Of a stretch of DNA of 12,389 nt, positions 7,070 to 12,389 are shown piece after piece. The translations under genes were made by a program, and so were the position numbers. The stretch comes from Planctomycetaceae bacterium. Lineage in GTDB: Bacteria; Planctomycetota; Planctomycetia; Planctomycetales; Planctomycetaceae. How positions within the stretch are numbered: position 1 is the stretch's first letter; each line of letters opens with the position of its first letter. Where the stretch lies: positions 1-12,389 of the forward strand of contig JAGQQQ010000569.1 in assembly GCA_020426125.1 (NCBI GenBank). The letters run 5' to 3'. The notes beneath the pieces are model-generated. The model worked only from the letters and a program-made list of their open reading frames with translations, ran no database searches and was not told where the DNA came from.

Positions 7070-8515
7070 ATGCTGGGGAATTTTCGCCCGTTCCGTTTCG
7101 TGCCGAGGTCGCTGCCCATGGACCGTCGACAGTTTCTTGTTGCCTCCGCGTCTGGTCTGGCTGGTCTCACATCCACTGGAGCGAGTCTTCTCCCGGGGGC
7201 CGAATCCATTTCCCGGGGCAACGGTCCGGCGAAGTCAACGATTCTGTTCTTTCTCTGCGGCGGAGCGTCGCACATAGACACTTGGGATATGAAACCCAAG
7301 GCGCCGCTCGAATACCGGGGACCATTTCAACCGATTGAGACCACCGCTCCCGGAATTCAACTGTGCGAACATCTCCCGCTGCTCGCGAAGCAGGCCCACC
7401 ATCTGGCGATCGTGCGTTCGATCGATGGCACCGTCAACACCAACGACCATCACGGCGGCTACTACCACAACCTCACCGGGCACGCCCCCGATCAATCGTT
7501 TGTGACTCTTGGCAACAACCGGACTCCGCTCCCCGGGGACTGGCCGTTTCTCGGAAGCGTCGTCGCTTCGCGTGTTCCCGGCAATGGAGACCTGCCAAAT
7601 GCGATCACGTTGCCGTATAAGCCGAGTCGGGCTCCGTATACCCGTCCCGGGCAATTCGCGGCCCGGATCGGTGTGGAGCATGATCCGTTGTATGTCCACG
7701 CGGAGCATGAGACTCCGCAGCAGTTTCAGGCCCCGTCATTGGTGTTGGAAGGAGGGATCAGTGCGGATCGACTGACTGACCGCTACTCTTTGCTCCGGGA
7801 GATTGATGTCGCCAAGCGGCAGTTTGAGCAATCCCCCTCCGCGTCGTTATTGGCGAAGCATCAGGACCGGGCCATCTCGCTCTTGATGTCTTCCCAAACG
7901 ACCTCCGCGTTTGACCTTTCCCATGAGTCTCCCGAGACCCGCGCGAGGTATGGAGAAACCGTGAACGGCATGAGTCTGTTGGTCGCTCGCCGTCTGGTGG
8001 AGGCGGGGGTTCCGTTTATCACGGTGTTCTGGAAGACGGACCTCAACCGGTTGGGGAAGAAATGCCGCAGCGGCGGGGGCTGGGATACCCATGGCAATAA
8101 CTTCGGCTGCCTGAAAGAAGACCTTCTGCCCGAGTTTGATCGCGGGTTCTCGGCGCTGATTGAAGACTTGGCTCAGCGGGGGATGCTCGACGAAACTCTG
8201 CTCATGGTCACCAGCGAGATGGGCCGCAAACCGCGGATTGGGGATCCCCGTTCCGGCGGAGAGTCAGGCGCGGGACGGGACCACTGGACCTATTGTCTCA
8301 GCGACCTGCTCGCAGGGGGCGGAATCCAAGGTGGCCAAGCCTACGGTCAAAGCGACAAATACGGCGAACATCCCGCCGAACAGAAAGTCACTCCAGCCCA
8401 CATCGCCAAAACCGTTTACCACGCGATGGGAATCCACGATCTCACCGCCTACGACAGCCTGGGGCGGCCATACAATCTCCTCGACGAAGGCGAAGCCCTG
8501 ACTTCACTCTTCTAA
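7070..8515 (+). CDS. DUF1501 protein with Tat signal, alkaline-phosphatase/sulfatase-like fold
   Basis: From ATG 7070 the product has 481 residues. The twin-arginine signal MDRRQFLVASASGLAGL starts at residue 17, with Arg19-Arg20. The DUF1501 body follows: FFLCGGASHIDTWDMKP (60-76), VRSIDGTVNTNDHHGGYYH (115-133), GGWDTHGNN (336-344), TSEMGRKPRIGDP (381-393) and GRDHW (402-406). The family belongs to the alkaline-phosphatase-like superfamily and is greatly expanded in planctomycetes, where it is exported; substrates are mostly unknown, with sulfated polysaccharides often proposed. Its usual partner, a DUF1549/DUF1553 cytochrome-type gene, is not adjacent here. Start choice: 7070 has a strong GGGAGGA (7055-7061) at eight bases, while 7118 (465 residues) has GAGG (7105-7108) at nine bases and a shorter pre-Tat region; either is possible. 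A still longer frame from 6995 would overlap the DUF1499 gene and is rejected. Confidence 0.92.
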   Translation: MLGNFRPFRFVPRSLPMDRRQFLVASASGLAGLTSTGASLLPGAESISRGNGPAKSTILFFLCGGASHIDTWDMKPKAPLEYRGPFQPIETTAPGIQLCEHLPLLAKQAHHLAIVRSIDGTVNTNDHHGGYYHNLTGHAPDQSFVTLGNNRTPLPGDWPFLGSVVASRVPGNGDLPNAITLPYKPSRAPYTRPGQFAARIGVEHDPLYVHAEHETPQQFQAPSLVLEGGISADRLTDRYSLLREIDVAKRQFEQSPSASLLAKHQDRAISLLMSSQTTSAFDLSHESPETRARYGETVNGMSLLVARRLVEAGVPFITVFWKTDLNRLGKKCRSGGGWDTHGNNFGCLKEDLLPEFDRGFSALIEDLAQRGMLDETLLMVTSEMGRKPRIGDPRSGGESGAGRDHWTYCLSDLLAGGGIQGGQAYGQSDKYGEHPAEQKVTPAHIAKTVYHAMGIHDLTAYDSLGRPYNLLDEGEALTSLF

Positions 8516-8537
8516 TGAGCAATATCACCGGCGAGCG

Positions 8538-8553
8538 GGGGACGTCAGTCCCC
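8538..8553. terminator. Perfect G/C hairpin between convergent genes
   Basis: GGGGAC (8538-8543) pairs perfectly with GTCCCC (8548-8553) around the loop GTCA. It lies in the 72-base gap between the ends of the DUF1501 gene and ispD. No T-run follows on either strand, so if it terminates transcription it is not a classical intrinsic terminator. Confidence 0.35.
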
Positions 8554-8587
8554 TGTCCCTTCGACGACCGATCAGAGTCAATCCACC

Positions 8588-9340
8588 CTACTCCGAGAAC
8601 CAGTGCGGATTGTCCGACGCGAATGGATGCAGGATCGACGAGTCTTTCTGCTTTTCAACAATGTCGACCAAAGCCTGTGCGATCCGAAGATCCTCGGCGG
8701 TCGTAAGTTTGATGTTCCAGGGGGATCCTTCGACGATTGCCACTCGCTTCCCGATCCGTTCGAGCAGTTGGGCTTCGTCCGTCGGTTGAAAGTCTCCGCG
8801 CTTCTCGAAGGCTTCCGCGAGCCATTCCCGCTTACAAACCTGGGGCGTCTGCGCAAGCCAGAGATCCTCGCGAGGAACGGTTTCGGAGATACGGTCGTCC
8901 TTCACCCGCTTGACGGTACTTGACACTGGCAGTGCTGGGATGGCGGCCCCGTGTTTCTCCGCGGCGGAAAAAACGACATCGATCGCCTGCTTTGTGATGA
9001 GCGGTCGAGCGGCGTCATGAACGGCGACATAGTCCACCGTTTCTTTGACATGGGCGAGTCCATTCGCGACGGAGTCGGCCCGTTCTTTTCCCCCTTCCAC
9101 CAACACGACATTCATGAACGCCAGATTCGGGCGATACTTGTCGCGAAACCACTCGATGTCGTCTGGAGAGACCACAATGATTGTCTGAGCGACATCGTCG
9201 TGATTCGCAAACGGCTCCGCCGCTCGCAGCCAGACGGGGCGCCCCTTCAAGTCCATAAACGGCTTTTTTCGCTGCGGATTCTTGAATCGAGAACTCTTCC
9301 CCGCAGCGGGGATGATGACAGCAAACTGGGACATCGGCAT
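8588..9340 (-). CDS. ispD: 2-C-methyl-D-erythritol 4-phosphate cytidylyltransferase
   Basis: This 250-residue cytosolic enzyme joins CTP and 2-C-methyl-D-erythritol 4-phosphate to give CDP-ME, the third step of the non-mevalonate isoprenoid pathway. The nucleotidyltransferase fold is clear: VIIPAAGKSSRF (8-19) with Lys26 (KKPF), GGKERADSVANGL (83-95), VAVHDAARPL (105-114), LAQTPQV (162-168), TDEAQLLE (187-194) and GSPWNIKLTTAEDL (205-218), with Lys211 at the conserved substrate-binding position. The front loop AAGKSSRF differs from the common AAGxGxRM, and a tail of about 25 residues extends past the usual end. Start: ATG 9340 or ATG 9334 (two residues shorter); neither has a strong ribosome site. 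No ispF or other pathway gene is adjacent. The repeat-bearing spacer before it separates it from the upstream dehydratase gene. Confidence 0.93.
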   Translation of the reverse strand: MPMSQFAVIIPAAGKSSRFKNPQRKKPFMDLKGRPVWLRAAEPFANHDDVAQTIIVVSPDDIEWFRDKYRPNLAFMNVVLVEGGKERADSVANGLAHVKETVDYVAVHDAARPLITKQAIDVVFSAAEKHGAAIPALPVSSTVKRVKDDRISETVPREDLWLAQTPQVCKREWLAEAFEKRGDFQPTDEAQLLERIGKRVAIVEGSPWNIKLTTAEDLRIAQALVDIVEKQKDSSILHPFASDNPHWFSE

Positions 9341-9380
9341 TCACAGCTAGGATTGGGACAATGGGATCTCTGGGGGGGAA

Positions 9381-9506
9381 ATTCGAAATCCGAAGGAACA
9401 AATCCGAAACAAGCACGAAATCCGAAGCACCAAACACAGCGGTCAACCAAACTGTTTAGAATTTCAAGATTCGAATTTGTTTCGGATTTCGAGATTCGGA
9501 TTTTGG
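9381..9506. repeat. AAATCCGAA-type foldback repeat in spacer
   Basis: The spacer between the dehydratase gene and ispD carries AAATCCGAA three times on the plus strand (9386-9394, 9400-9408, 9418-9426) and its complement TTCGGATTT twice (9481-9489, 9495-9503). CGAAATCCGAAG is exactly repeated at 9384-9395 and 9416-9427, and CGAAATCCGAA (9384-9394) is the reverse complement of TTCGGATTTCG (9481-9491). The unit is AT-richer than the flanks and could fold into a long hairpin. From memory, similar AAATCCGAA clusters are scattered in planctomycete spacers; I cannot confirm this here. Confidence 0.7.
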
Positions 9507-9550
9507 TATTTGAACAAGCGACAGGCGTCGTCTCTCTGGCCGCTTCTTCG

Positions 9551-9895
9551 TCACTTGATCCAATTCTTCGGATAACCTTCCAGCGGGGAATTCTCGGTAG
9601 GCTTCCAGGTGGCGACTTCGTGAATCCGCTTTGCGAGTTCGACGTCGCTGGCGGTGATGCCTCGGACACGATGGGTTTGCAATTTGACGATCACCTGAGC
9701 GTACCCCAACTCGAGGTCGGGGTGGTGCCACGCGGCGTCGGAGCAGAGTCCAATGGCGTTGGCGAGCATCAGCGTGTGGGGCCAGCCGGGGGTTGTGTAT
9801 TTTCGGCGGAGCCAGCCATCGCGGATTTCCCAGCCTTCGAGTTGGCTGAGAGCGTGGGCAATTTGGGATTCGTTGAGAACGGTGTCATCAGGCAT
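9551..9895 (-). CDS. Pterin-4a-carbinolamine dehydratase
   Basis: This 114-residue protein matches the PCD/DCoH family in length and motif. The signature is complete: Asp53-x3-His57-His58-Pro59, five residues to Tyr65, nine to His75, eight to Asp84. The enzyme dehydrates 4a-hydroxytetrahydrobiopterin to quinonoid dihydropterin in the cytosol, recycling the cofactor used by aromatic amino acid hydroxylases; in bacteria without such a hydroxylase a role in molybdopterin or folate-type pterin handling has been proposed. No hydroxylase lies beside it, so phhB is not assigned as a symbol. The start at 9895 is set by a strong AGGAGG on the minus strand, six bases before the ATG. A longer frame to 10021 adds 42 residues unlike the family and is rejected. 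Confidence 0.93.
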   Translation of the reverse strand: MPDDTVLNESQIAHALSQLEGWEIRDGWLRRKYTTPGWPHTLMLANAIGLCSDAAWHHPDLELGYAQVIVKLQTHRVRGITASDVELAKRIHEVATWKPTENSPLEGYPKNWIK

Positions 9896-9932
9896 TCGAA
9901 ACCTCCTGCGGAATGACGCATTGATCGAACAT

Positions 9933-9947
9933 CCCACCAGTGGTGGG
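9933..9947. promoter_or_regulatory. 15-base palindrome in divergent intergenic region
   Basis: CCCACCA-G-TGGTGGG is a perfect inverted repeat with 7-base arms and a one-base centre. It lies 38 bases before the dehydratase start, in the 186-base region shared with the divergent DHH gene. The near-zero spacing favours a DNA-binding-protein operator over an RNA hairpin. No regulator is identified, and no convincing promoter was found around it. Confidence 0.35.
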
Positions 9948-10081
9948 CATAAAACGCCGTCAAATGAGGAGACGGCTGAAAGGAATCCCCGTATGGTCGG
10001 GTGGCGGCCACTATTCAGCAACTGTACAGTCCCATTTCATCGTGGGAAAATGGAACACAGTGGTGCAAATCGAGGTCTCGC

Positions 10082-11086
10082 ATGCCCATCGCTTGGGAAG
10101 AGTTGTTGGAAATTGTCAATGCGAATCAGCGGTTCGTGATCTCCACTCACGTTCGCCCCGATGGGGATGCGATTGGATCGGCAATGGGAATGGCCGGGTT
10201 GCTGGAACAACTCGGCAAGGACGTCCGAATCGTCAATCCCTCGGCCACGCCCGACCATTTGAAATTTCTGGATCCCGAAGGACGGATCCAAAAGATCGGT
10301 GGCGTTGCGAGCGTTGAAGCCGCGTGCGACACCGATGTGCATCTGATCGTCGACACGAGTGCCTGGGGGCAACTCCAGGATATCGGCAAGGTCCTCCAGC
10401 AAACCTCGGCCAAGAAAGTTGTCGTCGACCATCATGTCAGTTCAGACGACCTGGGGGCGATTGAGTTCAAAGACCCCACCGCCGCTGCGGCTGGAGTTCT
10501 GGTCGTGGAATTCTTCCGGTTCTGTGAGCGAACACCGAGCGAATCCGAGGCGACGGTGTTGTTCACGGCCATCGCGACGGACACCGGCTGGTTTCGATTT
10601 CCCAATGCCGACGCACGCACCCTGCGAACGGTGGCGTGGCTGATTGAATGCGGGGCTCAGCCGTCCATCATTTACCGCGAACTCTACGAGCGTTCCTCGT
10701 TGGCAAAATTGAAGTTGCAAGCTGTGGCTCTGGGGCGCGCCGAAGTGACGTGTGACGGTCGACTTGCTCACACCTATGTGAAGCAACAGGATTTTCGGGA
10801 CACGGGTTCCCACCCGGCCGATACCGAGGATCTCGTCAACAGTTGCCTCGTGATTCAAGGGGTCGAAGCCGCTTTCATTTTGGTCGAGCAACCCGATGGC
10901 CGGATCAAAGCAAGTCTCCGGAGCCGAACCGGGCTGAGTGTCGCGGCGATCGCGGAATCGTTTGGAGGAGGAGGACATCGCCAGGCAGCCGGAGCCATGT
11001 TGCCGGGGCCGCTGGACTCTGCGATGAGTGCAATTCTGTTAGCCTTTGGCGACGCCCTTGGCTGCGCGCCAGCGACGGACGAATAA
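10082..11086 (+). CDS. DHH/DHHA1 phosphoesterase, NrnA-like oligoribonuclease/pAp phosphatase
   Basis: The 334-residue protein has the two-domain DHH architecture. The N-terminal catalytic DHH domain shows STHVRPDGDAIGS (21-33; His23, Asp27, Asp29), LIVDTSAW (88-95; Asp91), VVDHHVSSDD (114-123; Asp116-His117-His118) and AIATDTGWFRF (163-173; Asp167), together the di-manganese site. The C-terminal DHHA1 domain carries the substrate-binding GGGGHRQAAG (295-304). NrnA-type enzymes cut 2-5-nucleotide RNAs to mononucleotides and remove the 3' phosphate of pAp in the cytosol; related members hydrolyse cyclic dinucleotides or pApA. Length and motif order fit NrnA best, without the extra sensor domains of GdpP. 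ATG 10082 is preferred, with GAGG (10072-10075) at six bases; an in-frame extension to 10001 has no family-like residues. Confidence 0.9.
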   Translation: MPIAWEELLEIVNANQRFVISTHVRPDGDAIGSAMGMAGLLEQLGKDVRIVNPSATPDHLKFLDPEGRIQKIGGVASVEAACDTDVHLIVDTSAWGQLQDIGKVLQQTSAKKVVVDHHVSSDDLGAIEFKDPTAAAAGVLVVEFFRFCERTPSESEATVLFTAIATDTGWFRFPNADARTLRTVAWLIECGAQPSIIYRELYERSSLAKLKLQAVALGRAEVTCDGRLAHTYVKQQDFRDTGSHPADTEDLVNSCLVIQGVEAAFILVEQPDGRIKASLRSRTGLSVAAIAESFGGGGHRQAAGAMLPGPLDSAMSAILLAFGDALGCAPATDE

Positions 11087-11127
11087 TGGAGACCAGTCAT
11101 CGGGATCAAATTCTTCCGCTGCGTTGA

Positions 11128-11157
11128 TTGGCAACTGGTCCCGCGAAGTTTTATGCT
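11128..11157 (+). promoter_or_regulatory. Candidate sigma70-like promoter for the Rieske-cytochrome b operon
   Basis: TTGGCA (11128-11133) and TATGCT (11152-11157) are 18 bases apart, upstream of the Rieske gene in a 194-base non-coding stretch. The -35 box has five of six and the -10 box four of six consensus bases. The 5' leader would be about 115 bases. An inverted repeat, GACCAGT (11091-11097) and ACTGGTC (11134-11140), overlaps this promoter and could mark a terminator of the upstream gene or a regulatory site. Confidence 0.35.
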
Positions 11158-11280
11158 GTCAGTCCCGCCAAGTGGACTTGCGACTCCACAATTGGAATGG
11201 AACGGGTTTGTCAGGTTCCCTTTTTTCCCTTTCATGGCAGTCGTTGCGGACACTTTGATCTCCCCCCAATGGAGCCTTCC

Positions 11281-11877
11281 ATGACTCAACATGAATCCCC
11301 TCAGCCAGAGACCTCCCCGATAACCCCAACCGCGGACGGACGTCCCCGACGAAGCTTCCTGTACCAAGGTCTCGCCGTTGCCATCGGAACCGTTGTGGGA
11401 ATCGTTCCGGCGGTAATGGGATTGGGCTTTCTGCTGAATCCGCTCTATAAGAAAAAGTCTTCCGCCGATGATGCTTCGGCCGATGGTTTTCGGAAGCTCG
11501 GAACGACCGACGTACTCGCTCCTGGCGGGGCACCAGTGATGTTTCAGGTGATCGGCAACAAGCAGGATGCTTGGACGACGTACGCGAATACTCCCCTGGG
11601 ATCCGTGTACGTGCGGATGTTGGAAGATGGGAAGACTCTGGAAGCCTTCAATGCCCGCTGCCCGCATCTGGGTTGTACGGTGAACTACCGCGGGGACAAG
11701 CAGGACTATCTGTGTCCGTGCCACGACAGCGGCTTTGGTCTCACCGGCGAGCGCAGCAATGAGATTCCCCCACGCGGACTCGATCAACTCGAAGTCGAAG
11801 TTCGCAATGACAACGAACTGTGGGTGAAGTTTCAAAACTTCCGTGCCGGGACAGCCGAGAAAGTCGCCGTCTCCTAA
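11281..11877 (+). CDS. Rieske [2Fe-2S] protein of a quinol oxidoreductase (bc-type) complex
   Basis: The 198-residue protein accepts electrons from quinol at the cytochrome b complex and passes them to a c-type cytochrome. After a Pro-rich start it has a twin-arginine motif, RPRRSFLYQG (21-30), leading into one uncleaved transmembrane anchor (about 29-53, VAIGTVVGIVPAVMGLGFLL). The soluble Rieske domain faces the periplasm. The cluster ligands are visible: Cys127 and His129 in CPHLGC, Cys145 and His148 in CPCHDSGF; Cys132 and Cys147 would form the stabilising disulfide. The start ATG 11281 has GGAG (11271-11274) at six bases; ATG 11269 and 11128 also lie in frame but lack such a site. Cytochrome b follows 76 bases downstream on the same strand, so the two form the start of one operon. 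Confidence 0.93.
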   Translation: MTQHESPQPETSPITPTADGRPRRSFLYQGLAVAIGTVVGIVPAVMGLGFLLNPLYKKKSSADDASADGFRKLGTTDVLAPGGAPVMFQVIGNKQDAWTTYANTPLGSVYVRMLEDGKTLEAFNARCPHLGCTVNYRGDKQDYLCPCHDSGFGLTGERSNEIPPRGLDQLEVEVRNDNELWVKFQNFRAGTAEKVAVS

Positions 11878-11953
11878 AGCGCCAATCCCTTCGTTCTCCC
11901 GCCTGATTCCCTCCCACAAATTGTTCCATTCGACATCTGCCTGAAAGCCCGCC

Positions 11954-12389
11954 ATGCAACGCCTTCTCAACTGGATGGACCATCGGACTGGTTTCCGCAA
12001 ACTCATGTCAGAAGCGCTGTACGAGCCGATCCCCGGCGGGGCGCGCTGGCGCTACGTCTGGGGAAGCACCCTGGTCTTCACCTTCGTGGTGCAGATGATC
12101 ACAGGGTTTTGCCTGTGGATGTCCTATAGCCCCAGTGCGACGACCGCCTGGGAGAGCGTGTACTACATTCAGCACCAGATGACTCTAGGCTGGATTGTTC
12201 GCGGCATCCACCACTTCGCGGCACAAGCGATGATCATTTTGCTTGTTCTGCACCTGATGCAGGTCGTGATCGATGGAGCTTATCGTGCCCCTCGCGAGGT
12301 CAACTTCTGGCTCGGCCTGATCCTGATGCAGATCGTCATGTTTCTCGGGCTGACCGGGTATTTGCTGCCCTGGGATCAGAAAGGCTACT
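11954..12389 (+). CDS. Cytochrome b N-terminal part, cut by the window edge
   Basis: 145 codons are present before the window ends. They encode the start of the membrane subunit that oxidises quinol and carries electrons across two b hemes. The N-terminal amphipathic helix (MQRLLNWMDHRTGFRKLMSE) is followed by transmembrane helix A (about 34-56), helix B (about 80-105) and helix C (about 117-138). Helix B holds the paired heme histidines His86 and His100, spaced 14 apart as in cytochromes b and b6 (the adjacent His87 is an alternative). The family signature TGYLLPWDQKGY (134-145) ends the visible part. Whether the gene continues as a full cytochrome b or as a split b6 plus subunit IV type cannot be seen. 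The ATG start follows the Rieske gene with no strong ribosome site. Confidence 0.93.
   Translation, partial: MQRLLNWMDHRTGFRKLMSEALYEPIPGGARWRYVWGSTLVFTFVVQMITGFCLWMSYSPSATTAWESVYYIQHQMTLGWIVRGIHHFAAQAMIILLVLHLMQVVIDGAYRAPREVNFWLGLILMQIVMFLGLTGYLLPWDQKGY

Noticed and set aside
8951..9916. Open frame of 321 codons on the plus strand opposite ispD and the dehydratase gene
   Set aside because: Both genes beneath it have complete family motifs, and the frame itself reads through the repeat spacer with no domain signal.
9921..9953. Promoter candidate TTGATC ... CATAAA for the DHH gene
   Set aside because: The 21-base spacing is too long and the -10 box is poor; no convincing promoter was found in this divergent gap.
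10855..12006. Long open frame (383 codons) on the minus strand across the DHH end, Rieske gene and cytochrome b start
   Set aside because: It lies opposite three well-supported genes, has no recognisable motif and spans their spacers; it is a shadow of GC-rich codon use.
1..12389. Defence island, CRISPR array, insertion sequence, tRNA or rRNA
   Set aside because: I looked for transposase, integrase or nuclease motifs, regular spaced repeats and RNA-gene signatures and saw none; the content is ordinary core and envelope genes.

Overview
The window looks like chromosomal DNA of a planctomycete (Planctomycetota), probably from the Planctomycetales side of the phylum. The evidence is a Tat-exported DUF1501 protein, a second Tat-signal protein of unknown family, a DUF1499 protein, mostly single genes in frequently switching orientation, weak or variable Shine-Dalgarno sites, moderately high GC, and a short repeat built on AAATCCGAA that I associate with planctomycete spacers. 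The genus cannot be named from this sequence. No gap between genes exceeds 300 bases; the longest (5814-6078, about 265 bases) is discussed below.

Layout. 13-1533 (+) is a Tat-signal, histidine-rich protein of unknown function. It converges on 1643-3631 (-), a secreted M28 zinc aminopeptidase with PA and PDZ domains. Divergent from that, 3736-4893 (+) is an iron-type alcohol dehydrogenase whose stop overlaps by 4 bases the GTG start of a PfkB-family sugar(-phosphate) kinase (4890-5813, +), so these two are a translationally coupled pair. A converging gap with a possible S4-domain remnant follows. Next is a small YkgJ-type cysteine-cluster protein (6079-6387, -), divergent from a DUF1499 protein (6538-7023, +), then a DUF1501 protein (7070-8515, +). 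That gene converges on ispD (8588-9340, -). A repeat-bearing spacer separates ispD from a pterin-4a-carbinolamine dehydratase gene (9551-9895, -). Divergent from that are a DHH/DHHA1 phosphoesterase of the NrnA type (10082-11086, +), a Rieske iron-sulfur protein (11281-11877, +) and the first 145 codons of a cytochrome b (11954 to the window edge, +).

How the genes work together. Two groupings are supported: the dehydrogenase-kinase pair (probably one carbohydrate or aldehyde step, substrate unknown) and the Rieske-cytochrome b pair, the start of a quinol:acceptor oxidoreductase (bc-type complex III or alternative complex) operon running off the right edge. The other genes are single housekeeping or envelope genes: isoprenoid precursor synthesis (IspD), pterin recycling (PCD), nanoRNA/pAp turnover (NrnA-like) and peptide hydrolysis (M28).

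I do not see a defence system, mobile element, CRISPR array, rRNA or tRNA. The observations most worth checking are the unknown His-rich Tat protein, the coupled dehydrogenase-kinase pair with a changed metal-ligand position, G/C hairpins in all three convergent gaps, the AAATCCGAA foldback repeat, and a possible decayed S4-domain gene.
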